64,000 bases of DNA from Flavobacterium sp. Root420 (GTDB lineage: Bacteria; Bacteroidota; Bacteroidia; Flavobacteriales; Flavobacteriaceae). The stretch covers positions 627,303-691,302 of the forward strand of contig NZ_LMEF01000029.1 in assembly GCF_001427905.1 (NCBI RefSeq), read 5' to 3'. Shown here piece after piece: positions 42,145 to 50,432 of the stretch. The notes beneath the pieces were generated by a model. That model was not told the DNA's origin. It made no database searches and saw only the letters and a list, made by a program, of their open reading frames with translations. Position numbers and translations under genes: made by a program. Within the stretch, counting starts at the first letter, position 1. Each line of letters opens with the position of its first letter.

Positions 42145-42199
42145 TAACCAATTTTTATAGTCGCCGTTCCTTTGTATTGTACTTTTAAATACAATAAAA

Positions 42200-42754
42200 A
42201 TGGAAACAACAAATTTTAAAATCGTAAGCTCAAATAGCAACGTAGAATGGACTGGTAAAAAAGTTACCGGTGCTCATAATGGTACAATTGGTATCAAAGA
42301 AGGTAATTTCATCTTAAACGATGGAAAAGTAAAAGATGGAAAAGTTGTTATCGACACCGCTTCCATTAAAATTCTGGATGTAACAGATCCGGCAACTAAT
42401 ACACAATTTGCGGGTCATCTTGCCTCAGATGATTTTTTCTCAATCAAAAAATTTCCTACTGCTACTTTTGATATTCTTTCAGTAAAAGAAATAACAGACC
42501 GTACTTTTTATCTTGAAGGTAATCTTACCATAAAAGATATTACACACGTTGTTGGTTTTGAAGCAACGTTAGAAAATAATAGAAATGCAATTACACTTAC
42601 TGGTAAATTGGTAATTGATCGTACTAAATATGATATCAGATTCCGTTCAGGGAATTTCTTCAAAGATTTGGGTGATACATTAATTTATAACGACTTCGAG
42701 TTGGATTTTAATATCACTGCCGAAGCCATATTTTCGGGACAATCTAAAAACTAA
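42200..42754 (+). CDS. YceI-family protein
   Basis: The 184-residue protein has the full YceI fold: SNSNVEWTGKKVTGAHNGTIG, LASDDFFSIKKFPTATFDI, LTIKDITHVVGF and RTKYDIRFRSGNFFKDLGD. YceI proteins are lipocalin-like and bind isoprenoid-type lipids. This copy has no signal peptide, so it should be cytoplasmic, unlike E. coli YceI. It is the first gene of a tight five-gene operon (gaps 4, 5, 1 and 16 bases) with a tautomerase, an SDR, an NTF2-like protein and a nitronate monooxygenase. A Crp-like site lies in its promoter region. Confidence 0.92.
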   Translation: METTNFKIVSSNSNVEWTGKKVTGAHNGTIGIKEGNFILNDGKVKDGKVVIDTASIKILDVTDPATNTQFAGHLASDDFFSIKKFPTATFDILSVKEITDRTFYLEGNLTIKDITHVVGFEATLENNRNAITLTGKLVIDRTKYDIRFRSGNFFKDLGDTLIYNDFELDFNITAEAIFSGQSKN

Positions 42755-42758
42755 AGCC

Positions 42759-42977
42759 ATGCCTTACGTAAAAATCGAATTGACTCGCGAAGGCGTAACA
42801 CGCGAGCAAAAACAAGAATTAATCAGTGGTATCACCAACCTGATTACAGAAGTATTAAACAAAGATCCACATTTAACCCACGTTGTAATTCAGGAAATTG
42901 AATTAGACGATTGGGGTTATGCAGGAGAACAAGTATCAGTATTAAGAGAAAAAGGCATAACAGCCGAGAAAAAATAA
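42759..42977 (+). CDS. 4-oxalocrotonate tautomerase-family protein
   Basis: The 72-residue protein begins MPYVKIELTREGVTREQK, so Pro1 (after Met removal) is the catalytic base of the tautomerase superfamily. The pattern EQKQELISGITNLITEVLNK and HVVIQEIELDDWGYAGEQ is typical of the small 4-OT subunits that form hexamers. It converts enol and keto forms of small acids. It lies 4 bases after the YceI stop and 5 bases before the SDR start, so it is clearly in the operon. The substrate is not known. Confidence 0.92.
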   Translation: MPYVKIELTREGVTREQKQELISGITNLITEVLNKDPHLTHVVIQEIELDDWGYAGEQVSVLREKGITAEKK

Positions 42978-42982
42978 GTATC

Positions 42983-43717
42983 ATGAAAAAACAAACCATA
43001 ATTGTAACAGGTGCAGCATCTGGTATAGGAAAAGGAATCGCTAAATATTTTTTAGACAGAGGCGATAATGTAGTAATCAATTCAGTAACTCCAGCTTCAT
43101 TGGAAAGTGCTTATAATGAATTTGGTGCAGGAGATAATCTGGCAATGTATGCCGGAGATATCAGCAATAAAAATACAGGTGAACAACTGGTAAAAATCGC
43201 AATCGAAAAATTTGGCTCTGTAGATGTATTGGTAAACAATGCCGGAATCTTTGACAGCAAACCCTTTTTAGAAGTGGATGAAGCGTATCTGGATAAATTT
43301 TTAACTATAAACCTTAAAGGAACTTATTTTACTACTCAGGCAGTTGTTCCTCAAATGTTGAAACAAAAAGACGGTGTTGTAATTAACATCGGAACGCCTT
43401 TGGTAAACCACGGATTAGGCGGATGGCCAGCTTCGGCTCCGGTATCAAGTAAAGGTGCAATTCATGCTTTAACTATTCAATTGGCCGCAGAATTCGGAAA
43501 ACAAAACATTCGTTTTAATACAGTTGCTCCAGGTGTTATCAGAACGCCAATGCACGGTGATAAAGCCGATCAGAATGCTGGCCTGCATTTATTAAACAGA
43601 GTAGGGGAAATCGATGATGTTGCCGAAATGGTATACACTGTTGCAAAAAGCACTTTTATTACGGGATCAATTATCAATGTTGATGGTGGAAAAGCAGCTG
43701 GTCATAATTTAAATTAA
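42983..43717 (+). CDS. SDR-family oxidoreductase with altered catalytic tyrosine
   Basis: I start at the ATG at 42983 because the longer frame overlaps the tautomerase gene. The 244-residue protein has the cofactor motif TGAASGIGKGI, LVNNAGIFDS and the C-terminal GSIINVDGGKA, so the fold and NAD(P) site are intact. At the active site, however, the usual YxxxK reads ASAPVSSKGAIHAL: the Lys is kept but Tyr is replaced by Pro. The upstream Ser region reads NIGTPLVN. It may work by another mechanism or may not be a dehydrogenase. It is the third gene of the YceI operon. Confidence 0.88.
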   Translation: MKKQTIIVTGAASGIGKGIAKYFLDRGDNVVINSVTPASLESAYNEFGAGDNLAMYAGDISNKNTGEQLVKIAIEKFGSVDVLVNNAGIFDSKPFLEVDEAYLDKFLTINLKGTYFTTQAVVPQMLKQKDGVVINIGTPLVNHGLGGWPASAPVSSKGAIHALTIQLAAEFGKQNIRFNTVAPGVIRTPMHGDKADQNAGLHLLNRVGEIDDVAEMVYTVAKSTFITGSIINVDGGKAAGHNLN

Positions 43718-43718
43718 G

Positions 43719-44171
43719 ATGAAAACTATTTTATTAATCGCTTTTATGCTTTGGACATTCCAAGGCATAAAAGCACAAAACAATATCAAAATGGAAAATC
43801 AACACGAAGCTGTGTTAGCCATCACAGACGCAATAGAAAATTATTATTTTAAAGGCATTTACGAAGGAGATGCAATACTGTTGGAAAGTATTTTTTATCC
43901 CGGAACATTAGTTTATGGAGATGTAAACGGACAGCCGTACTTTAAAACAGCCGACCTTTATTTGAATGGCGTCAAAAACAGACAAAGTCCAAAAGATTCA
44001 GGGAAACCTTTTAAGGGCGAAATTTTAAATATAAAAGTCGTAAATTCAATTGCGATGGCAGAGATTAATTTAAAAATGTACGAGTTTAATTATCGGGATT
44101 TTTTATCTTTCCATAGGATTAATGGCAAATGGTATATTATCAATAAAATGCTGACCAATTTAAGTGAATAA
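43719..44171 (+). CDS. exported NTF2-like (lumazine-binding-type) protein
   Basis: The 150-residue protein has an N-terminal signal peptide (to about 19, GIKAQ) and an NTF2-like fold: AVLAITDAIENYYFKGIYEGDAI, then FYPGTLVYGDVNGQPYF and a C-terminal SFHRINGKWYIINKML. This matches the putative lumazine-binding family seen beside SDR and oxidoreductase genes in Bacteroidetes. It starts 1 base after the SDR stop and is fourth in the operon. The pocket ligand is unknown. The stop lies 16 bases before the nitronate monooxygenase ATG. Confidence 0.82.
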   Translation: MKTILLIAFMLWTFQGIKAQNNIKMENQHEAVLAITDAIENYYFKGIYEGDAILLESIFYPGTLVYGDVNGQPYFKTADLYLNGVKNRQSPKDSGKPFKGEILNIKVVNSIAMAEINLKMYEFNYRDFLSFHRINGKWYIINKMLTNLSE

Positions 44172-44187
44172 CTTTAAATGTAAAGTC

Positions 44188-45273
44188 ATGTGGTACAATA
44201 CAAAAGCAACAGAATTACTTGGAATTCAATATCCAATATTACAAGGGCCATTTGGAGGTACTTTATCCTCGGTAGCCTTGACGGCGACGGTTTCAAATGC
44301 AGGCGGACTTGGCGGTTTCGGAGCTTATACAATGACACCTCAGGAAATTTTTGAAATTGATAAACAGATAAAAGCTGCAACTGATAAACCGTATAATCTT
44401 AATCTTTGGGTTTCTGATCATGATATTCCTGAAGGAGGTTTAACAGATGAACAATTTAATAAAGCAAAAGAATTATTCAAACCTTATTTTGATGAAGCCG
44501 GAATCCCGTTACCGGAGAAACCAGCATCATTTCAATCCAGATTTGAAAATCAATTGCAAGTGATCTTAGATGTTCGTCCAAAAGTATTCAGTTTTATGTT
44601 TGGTGCGCTGCCTCCCGATGTTTTAGAACAATGTCGAAAATTAGGAATCGTAACAGTTGGTGCAGCAACAACTTTAGACGAAGCTATCTTTTTAGAAAAT
44701 TCAGGTGTTGATATGATTATCGCATCCGGTTTTGAAGCTGGTGGACACCGACCTTCATTCTTAGCTTCGGCAGAAAGCTCTTTAAACGGAACTTTTGTTT
44801 TGTTGCAGTTAATTCGGGAGAAAGTAAAAATTCCGGTTATTGCGGCGGGTGGAATTGCAAACGGAAAAGGAGTCGCAGCAGCATTAGCTTTGGGAGCAAG
44901 TGCAGCTCAAATTGGAACCGCTTTTTTAGCCGTTGACGAATCGAACGCGTTGCCAATCCATAAACAAATGTTATTCTCAGATGCAGCAAAATATTCTACT
45001 TTGTCACGCGCTTATACAGGAAGATTAGGCCGTGGATTAACCAGCAGAATTGCAAAGGAAATTAGGGGTAAAGAATCGAATGTTTTACCATTTCCATTAC
45101 AAACGACCTTTATGTCACCTTTGCGAAAAGCGGCCCTCGATCAGGAAAAATGGGATATGATTTTATTTTGGGGAGGACAAATTGCACCTATTTTAAAACA
45201 TACAAAAGCCAAAGAATTAATGCATTCTTTAATTGAAGAAGCAACAGCTTATTTTGAGGATTTGAAAGGATGA
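44188..45273 (+). CDS. nitronate monooxygenase (2-nitropropane dioxygenase family)
   Basis: I use the ATG at 44188 (MWYNTKATELLGIQYPILQG); a GTG upstream would overlap the previous gene. The 361-residue flavoprotein shows the family start LLGIQYPILQGPFGGT, the FMN-binding GFEAGGHRPSF with the catalytic His, and AAGGIANGKGVAAALALGA. It oxidises nitronates using FMN and oxygen, a detoxifying reaction. It is last in the YceI operon and is followed by the TetR gene with its own promoter. Confidence 0.92.
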   Translation: MWYNTKATELLGIQYPILQGPFGGTLSSVALTATVSNAGGLGGFGAYTMTPQEIFEIDKQIKAATDKPYNLNLWVSDHDIPEGGLTDEQFNKAKELFKPYFDEAGIPLPEKPASFQSRFENQLQVILDVRPKVFSFMFGALPPDVLEQCRKLGIVTVGAATTLDEAIFLENSGVDMIIASGFEAGGHRPSFLASAESSLNGTFVLLQLIREKVKIPVIAAGGIANGKGVAAALALGASAAQIGTAFLAVDESNALPIHKQMLFSDAAKYSTLSRAYTGRLGRGLTSRIAKEIRGKESNVLPFPLQTTFMSPLRKAALDQEKWDMILFWGGQIAPILKHTKAKELMHSLIEEATAYFEDLKG

Positions 45274-45306
45274 AAGCATTTCTTTTAAAAATTAAAGTTA
45301 AAATAG

Positions 45307-45338
45307 TTGCAAATTAAAGACCGTTCGGTCTATATTTG
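45307..45338 (+). promoter_or_regulatory. tetR promoter with an embedded palindromic operator
   Basis: TTG (45307-45309), 21 bases, then TATATTTG (45331-45338). The perfect palindrome AGACCGTTCGGTCT (45318-45331) fills the space between the two boxes, where bound repressor would block polymerase. Confidence 0.78.
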
Positions 45339-45358
45339 TAGCTTAGAATTTGGAAATC

Positions 45359-45940
45359 ATGAGTAAAGCAGAACGAACCAGACAATTTATAATTGAAACA
45401 TCAGCGCCTCTTATTAACAAGAAAGGCATGGCCGGTACCTCATTGAGTGATATTATGGAGGCTACAAAGCTGGCCAAAGGTGGCATTTATGGTAATTTTG
45501 AAAATAAAGAGGAGATTTGTATGGAATCTTTTTTATATCTAAGGACACAATTAGCTTCCAAATTAGATTTGGCTGTTTCTAAAGGTAAATCTGCTAGAGA
45601 GAAGCTTTTTAGTTTGCTGGATGTTTATAGCAATGACAAAAATATGGCAGAAGGCTGTCCGATTTTGAATTTTGGAACAGAAGCCGATGACACAAATCCG
45701 GTCATGAGAGAACACGTAAAAAAAGCAATTCTTTCTGCTCAAAAAAGATTTTTTACTATAGTGGAAGACGGCATTCAGAATAAAGAATTGTCTTCAGAAA
45801 TAAATTCGGAACATTTTAGTGTTAAGATTTTTGCAATGATTGAAGGCGCTATTTTATGCCGAAAAGTATTTGGAAACAATGATCAGATGAATATTGTTCT
45901 GGACAGTATCAAATATGAATTTGAAAGATATGTTTTATAA
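45359..45940 (+). CDS. TetR-family repressor
   Basis: I take the ATG at 45359 (MSKAERTRQFII) over a TTG 9 bases upstream. The 193-residue protein has the TetR N-terminal HTH (about 8-55; SAPLINKKGMAGTSLSDIM, KGGIYGNFENKEEI) and a C-terminal ligand-binding region with EGCPILNFGTEADD, typical of the TetR_C group. An AGACCG palindrome sits in its own promoter and a close variant (45963-45976) precedes the MFS gene that follows, so it very likely represses itself and the pump. The ligand is unknown. Confidence 0.93.
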   Translation: MSKAERTRQFIIETSAPLINKKGMAGTSLSDIMEATKLAKGGIYGNFENKEEICMESFLYLRTQLASKLDLAVSKGKSAREKLFSLLDVYSNDKNMAEGCPILNFGTEADDTNPVMREHVKKAILSAQKRFFTIVEDGIQNKELSSEINSEHFSVKIFAMIEGAILCRKVFGNNDQMNIVLDSIKYEFERYVL

Positions 45941-45962
45941 TCTATTTTTTTTAAACAATTTT

Positions 45963-45976
45963 AGACCGATTGGTCT
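45963..45976. promoter_or_regulatory. second TetR-type operator, before the MFS gene
   Basis: AGACCGATTGGTCT shares both AGACC/GGTCT arms with the operator at 45318-45331. It is 28 bases before the MFS start. Confidence 0.7.
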
Positions 45977-46003
45977 ATTTTAATTAATAATAATTTTTAC
46001 AAA

Positions 46004-47218
46004 ATGAGAAATTTACAAGAAAACCATAAAGGTTTTAGTACCCTTTTAGCTCTGGCACTCATACCGTTATCCGGATTTGCAACAGATATTTATTTACCAT
46101 CGCTTCCTGCCATGGCAAAAGACTTAAATGTAACAGCCGGTGCCATTCAGCTTTCATTAGTCTTTTTTATGTTCAGTTTAGGAGTAAGCCAGATTTTTAT
46201 AGGAAGTATACTGGATAGTTTTGGGCGTTTTAAAATCAGTATTGCTTCATTGGCCGTGTTTTCAGTAACAAGTTTTGTTATTGCTTTTGTGCCTAATATT
46301 TATGTAATCTACGCCATGCGTATCATTCAGGGAATTGCAATTGCCTTTATTGTAGTCTCGAAACGTGCCTACTTTGTCGATTTGTATTCAGGAGACAAAT
46401 TAAAAAGTTATATCAGTTTATTTTCTATAATTTGGGCCTGCGCGCCTATTATGGCGCCATTTTTAGGCGGATATCTGCAAAGCCTTTTTGGCTGGAGATC
46501 TAATTTTTATTTCCTTGGTGGGTTATCATTGCTTTTTTTGGTTTTAGAACTTTTATATAGCGGAGAATCGTTAAAATATTTTCATCCGTTTAAATTAAAA
46601 TCTATTGAGCAAACTTATTCAGGTATGCTAAAAACAGCCGATTTTACCTTGGGAATTGTAATTCTTGGTATTTGTTTTGGCTTAGTGGTTATTTATAATT
46701 TGGTTAGCCCTTTTATTATTGAACGCGTATTTGGGTATTCTGCTATTACAACGGGTTATAGTTCTTTGTTATCTGGTTTATCTGTGATGACAGGCGGTAT
46801 CATTGCCAAATCTCTTATTCATAAACCTTTGGCAAAAAAAGTGTCAATTGCGGTTTCTGTACAACTTACGTTAGTTTTACTGATGATTTTTACCGCCCAA
46901 TTTGAAAGTAATATTTACACTGTAATTGGTTTTACAATGGGACTGAATGTCTGTGGAGGTTTTATCTTTAATATTATTTACGGCTACTGTTTAAGTCGTT
47001 TTTCAAAAAATGCAGGTATAGCAAGCGGACTTACAGGAGGTGCTACTTATATGGTCAGCTCCGTCTTCAGCTATGGATTTGTTAATTTATATGCCGTTAA
47101 AAGTCAATTACTGCTTGGGACAGCAAACATTTCGTTACTATTTATTATGGGTCTTATTTTTATAGTTTTTAATAGATACAGATCGAGAAATGTTATAGCG
47201 GCGACTGTTAGGGCATAA
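46004..47218 (+). CDS. MFS drug efflux transporter (Bcr/CflA-like)
   Basis: The 404-residue protein has twelve likely membrane segments. The first, FSTLLALALIPLSGFATDIYLPSLPAM, carries the FATDIYLPSLP motif of Bcr/CflA-type drug/H+ antiporters. The loop between helices 2 and 3 (SILDSFGRFKI) corresponds to MFS motif A. It is probably an inner-membrane proton-driven exporter. The TetR gene upstream and the shared operators indicate induction by an exported compound. A hairpin with a T-rich arm follows the stop. Confidence 0.92.
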   Translation: MRNLQENHKGFSTLLALALIPLSGFATDIYLPSLPAMAKDLNVTAGAIQLSLVFFMFSLGVSQIFIGSILDSFGRFKISIASLAVFSVTSFVIAFVPNIYVIYAMRIIQGIAIAFIVVSKRAYFVDLYSGDKLKSYISLFSIIWACAPIMAPFLGGYLQSLFGWRSNFYFLGGLSLLFLVLELLYSGESLKYFHPFKLKSIEQTYSGMLKTADFTLGIVILGICFGLVVIYNLVSPFIIERVFGYSAITTGYSSLLSGLSVMTGGIIAKSLIHKPLAKKVSIAVSVQLTLVLLMIFTAQFESNIYTVIGFTMGLNVCGGFIFNIIYGYCLSRFSKNAGIASGLTGGATYMVSSVFSYGFVNLYAVKSQLLLGTANISLLFIMGLIFIVFNRYRSRNVIAATVRA

Positions 47219-47220
47219 TT

Positions 47221-47251
47221 AAAAAGAAGTTTGTTTAAACAGGTTCTTTTT
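47221..47251 (+). terminator. terminator-like hairpin after the MFS gene
   Basis: AAAAAGAA pairs with TTCTTTTT, and an inner TGTTTAAACA palindrome forms the tip. It begins 2 bases after the stop. Confidence 0.6.
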
Positions 47252-47404
47252 CAATTGTTTTAATCCAAAGTTTCAATGCCGGATATTGCTTTGAGTTTCT
47301 ATTTATGCTTTTTGCCGAAGGTTAGAAGTCATCTGTCGAATTTTTAATTGTTTAGAATATGTAATATTTAATTTTATACTGACTAATTAAATGACAACAC
47401 AAAA

Positions 47405-49318
47405 ATGATTAAAGAAACCATCAATTTTAAAGAAGCCGGAAAGTTTGAAGAAACCCGTTTTGAGAAGATTCATAATGTAATTTTTGAGTCGTCTCAGGAA
47501 GCTTCGATATTAGTAGCTCAGGAAATTGCCAATATAATTCAGAGAAAAGAAGAACTAAACGAACCTTGTGTTTTAGGTTTGGCAACAGGATCTTCTCCTG
47601 TAAAAGTATACGAAGAATTAGTACGACTTCATAAAGAAGAAGGTTTGAGTTTTGCCAATGTGGTCACTTTCAATTTGGATGAATATTATCCGATGGATAA
47701 AAACAATATTCAGAGTTACTGGCACTTTATGCACGAGCATCTTTTTGATCATGTCAATATATTACCTCAAAATGTCAATATTCCCGACGGAAATGTCAGC
47801 AGTGAAGATCTTCAGCAATATTGCATTGATTATGAAATGAAGATTAAAGATTACGGTGGACTTGATTTTCAGCTTTTAGGAATTGGAAGAACAGGTCACA
47901 TCGGATTCAATGAACCTGGCTCTCACGTAAATTCCGGAACCAGAAGTATTACACTTGATCACTTAACCAGAGTTGATGCAGCTTCTTCTTTTTTAGGGAT
48001 TGATAATGTACCAAGAAAGGCCATTACAATGGGAATTGGCACTGTAAAAAATGCCAAAAGAATTGTATTGTTAGGATGGGGAATCAGCAAAGCCGAAATC
48101 ATAAAAAAGACAATAGAAGGCGAAATTTCTTCAAGAGTACCGGCTACATATCTGCAACAGCACAACAACACAACATTTGTTTTAGATACAGAAGCTTCCT
48201 CAGAATTAACCAGGGTAAAAACGCCTTGGTTGGTAAAATCAGTAATCTGGACTGAAGAATTAAAATTGAAAGCCGTTGCCTGGTTGAGCGAATTGACTAA
48301 AAAACCTTTCTTAAAACTGACTGACAAAGATTATAACGATAACGGAATGTCGAGCGTGTTAACCGAGGAAGGAACTGCTTATCATTTAAACATTAAAATG
48401 TTTAATAAAATGCAGCAAACCATTACGGGCTGGCCAGGTGGAAAACCGAATGCAGATGATACTTACAGACCAGAACGTGCAACGCCAGAGAGAAAAAGAA
48501 TTATCATTTTCAGTCCGCATCCGGACGATGATGTTATTTCGATGGGAGGTACTTTTGACCGACTAGTGGAGCAGGGACACGATGTTCATATAGCATACCA
48601 GACTTCAGGAAATATTGCCGTTTCAAACGAAGAGGCTTTAAAATTTGCTGAAATTTCAAAAGCATTAAATTCCAATTCGGTTGAATCAGAAAATATTATC
48701 AACTTCTTAAAAAACAAAAAAAGCAATGATATTGATTCGCTGGAAGTGAGAAAATTAAAAGGTTTGATCAGAAGAAGTGAATCTTTAGCTGCAACCCGCT
48801 ATTTAGGATTACCGGATTCAAATGTAAATTTTCTTGATCTTCCTTTTTACGAAACTGGAACAGTTAAGAAAAACAATCTTGGCGAAGCGGATATCGAAAT
48901 TATGTGTGATATTATCGAAAGAATTAAACCACACCAAATTTACGCAGCCGGAGATTTAGCAGACCCGCACGGAACGCATAAAGTTTGTCTAGACAGTTTG
49001 TTTGAAGCTTTAAAACGATTGAAACACAAGAGCTATATGGATGATTGCTGGGTTTGGTTGTACAGAGGAGCTTGGCACGAATGGGAGTCATACCAAATTG
49101 AAATGGCAGTCCCAATGAGCCCGGATCAGGTGCTTAAAAAACGTCATGCTATATTCTACCACCAATCTCAAAAAGACGGGGTAATGTTCCAAGGAGATGA
49201 CAGCAGAGAATTCTGGGTAAGAGTGGAAGACAGAAACAGATTAACAGCAGAAAAATATCACGCTTTGGGATTAGCAGATTATTCGGCTATTGAGGCTTTT
49301 AAACGTTATTATTTCTAG
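47405..49318 (+). CDS. nagB: glucosamine-6-phosphate deaminase-like/PIG-L deacetylase-like fusion
   Basis: The 637-residue protein joins two domains. Residues about 30-275 are NagB-like: LGLATGSSPVKVYEELV, the catalytic region FNLDEYYPM and GIGRTGHIGFNEPGS. Residues about 365-610 are PIG-L-like: FSPHPDDDVISMGGT with the metal-binding HPDDD at 372-376, and a second His cluster in LADPHGTHKVCLD. NagB turns glucosamine 6-phosphate into fructose 6-phosphate and ammonia. PIG-L enzymes remove N-acetyl groups, so the fusion could act on acetylated amino sugar and then deaminate it, though this order is inferred. This fused form is known in Bacteroidetes. It heads the carbohydrate region, which supplies GlcNAc through GH20. 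Confidence 0.92.
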   Translation: MIKETINFKEAGKFEETRFEKIHNVIFESSQEASILVAQEIANIIQRKEELNEPCVLGLATGSSPVKVYEELVRLHKEEGLSFANVVTFNLDEYYPMDKNNIQSYWHFMHEHLFDHVNILPQNVNIPDGNVSSEDLQQYCIDYEMKIKDYGGLDFQLLGIGRTGHIGFNEPGSHVNSGTRSITLDHLTRVDAASSFLGIDNVPRKAITMGIGTVKNAKRIVLLGWGISKAEIIKKTIEGEISSRVPATYLQQHNNTTFVLDTEASSELTRVKTPWLVKSVIWTEELKLKAVAWLSELTKKPFLKLTDKDYNDNGMSSVLTEEGTAYHLNIKMFNKMQQTITGWPGGKPNADDTYRPERATPERKRIIIFSPHPDDDVISMGGTFDRLVEQGHDVHIAYQTSGNIAVSNEEALKFAEISKALNSNSVESENIINFLKNKKSNDIDSLEVRKLKGLIRRSESLAATRYLGLPDSNVNFLDLPFYETGTVKKNNLGEADIEIMCDIIERIKPHQIYAAGDLADPHGTHKVCLDSLFEALKRLKHKSYMDDCWVWLYRGAWHEWESYQIEMAVPMSPDQVLKKRHAIFYHQSQKDGVMFQGDDSREFWVRVEDRNRLTAEKYHALGLADYSAIEAFKRYYF

Positions 49319-49382
49319 ATTGATTAAAAATATAATAAACTATTTTCATGTGGTTTATTTGGTGGTTAGTTACCAAGTTTTG

Positions 49383-49415
49383 AAAATGCAGCCCTGGTAA
49401 GGCTGCATTTTTTTT
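49383..49415 (+). terminator. terminator of the nagB fusion gene
   Basis: AAAATGCAGCC pairs perfectly with GGCTGCATTTT (11 bp) around CTGGTAA, followed by a run of T to 49415. Confidence 0.9.
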
Positions 49416-49426
49416 ATGAGTGCGAA

Positions 49427-49495
49427 TTTAACCGCAAGGATCGCAAGGTTTTTTTATTCTTAGTGAAGTTGAAAGAACGCAAAGCTATATCGCAT
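49427..49495. repeat. half copy of the ACCGCAAGG repeat family
   Basis: TTTAACCGCAAGGATCGCAA matches the left arm of the elements at 33388 and 38614, and AACGCAAAGCTAT matches the inner stem. The right half is missing. Confidence 0.6.
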
Positions 49496-49527
49496 ACTAA
49501 AATGTAATAAAGATTATCCATAATCTT

Positions 49528-49628
49528 GTCATCCTGAGCGAAGTCGAAGGATCGCAAAGGAATGCCGTAAAGAGATCGGCAATTGTTGTAGAGATGCTAG
49601 TGCGGTCCTTCGACTTGCTCAGGATGAC
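49528..49628. repeat. 101-bp inverted repeat, GTCATCCTGAGCGAAGTCGA family
   Basis: The left arm starts GTCATCCTGAGCGAAGTCGA and the right arm ends TCGACTTGCTCAGGATGAC, pairing over about 24 bases with a few mismatches. Sequences of this type occur as dispersed repeats in Bacteroidetes. It lies between convergent genes and forms the rest of the 338-bp spacer. Confidence 0.8.
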
Positions 49629-49656
49629 AAACTTCAGGAAAAAAGGGTGTGTATTT

Positions 49657-50370
49657 TTAAATCGAAGAATTCAAAATCCTTTGTTTAACATGATCCATGT
49701 ATGATCTGCCAATTACATATCTAAGGCCTTCAATTTCAATACTGTTTCCTTCAACAGCGTCGATTTTATCAATCGCAATGGTATAGGATCTGTGTATTCT
49801 TAAAAAATTTCTTTCCGGAAGTAAATCAGTGAAATCAGATAAGGTACTGTGAATGATATATTTGCCCGTAAGGGTGTTTATTTTTAAATAATCTTTTAAG
49901 CTTTCTATGACCAAAATTTCATTAAAGAAAATCTTCTTCATTCTCTTCTTATCAATTTTTACAAAAATAAAAGGGCTTTCTGGACTATTTTCCTGTGAGA
50001 TATTATTCTTGTTTTCAAGTCTTTTACTTGCTTTATTTAAAGCTTTCATTAACCTTGGAAATTCAATTGGTTTTACCAGATAATCTAAAACATCAAGTTC
50101 GTAAGTTTCAATAGCAAATTGGCTGTAAGCACTGGTAATAATAAGTAGCGGCGGATTTTCAAGACTTTTTATAAAATTGATTCCGTCAAGAACCGGCATG
50201 TTAATGTCCAGAAAAATGACATCGACATTGTTGTTTTTCAAAAAATTCAAACCTTCTATTGGATTACTAAAAGTGTTGATCACCTCAAAATTTTCAATTG
50301 GCTCTAAATAATTTTTAATGACATTAATTGCCAATGGCTCATCATCTATTATTAAACAATTTATTTTCAT
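49657..50370 (-). CDS. LytTR-family response regulator
   Basis: The 237-residue protein has a receiver (LIIDDEPLAINVIKNYL, phospho-acceptor D55 in FLDINMP, Lys in LVKPIE) and a LytTR domain (about 135-235; FIFVKIDKKRMKKI, LRIHRSYTIAIDKIDAV). It lies 62 bases after the LytS-type kinase stop on the same strand, forming a standard pair. It sits between the nagB fusion and the SSS/glycosidase genes, so it could control sugar uptake, though no matching direct repeats were identified in front of those genes. Confidence 0.93.
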   Translation of the reverse strand: MKINCLIIDDEPLAINVIKNYLEPIENFEVINTFSNPIEGLNFLKNNNVDVIFLDINMPVLDGINFIKSLENPPLLIITSAYSQFAIETYELDVLDYLVKPIEFPRLMKALNKASKRLENKNNISQENSPESPFIFVKIDKKRMKKIFFNEILVIESLKDYLKINTLTGKYIIHSTLSDFTDLLPERNFLRIHRSYTIAIDKIDAVEGNSIEIEGLRYVIGRSYMDHVKQRILNSSI

Positions 50371-50432
50371 CTTTATAAATATTATTTTTTGAGCGAAATA
50401 ATTTTGGTAGTATTTCTTTACACTAAGCCGTA

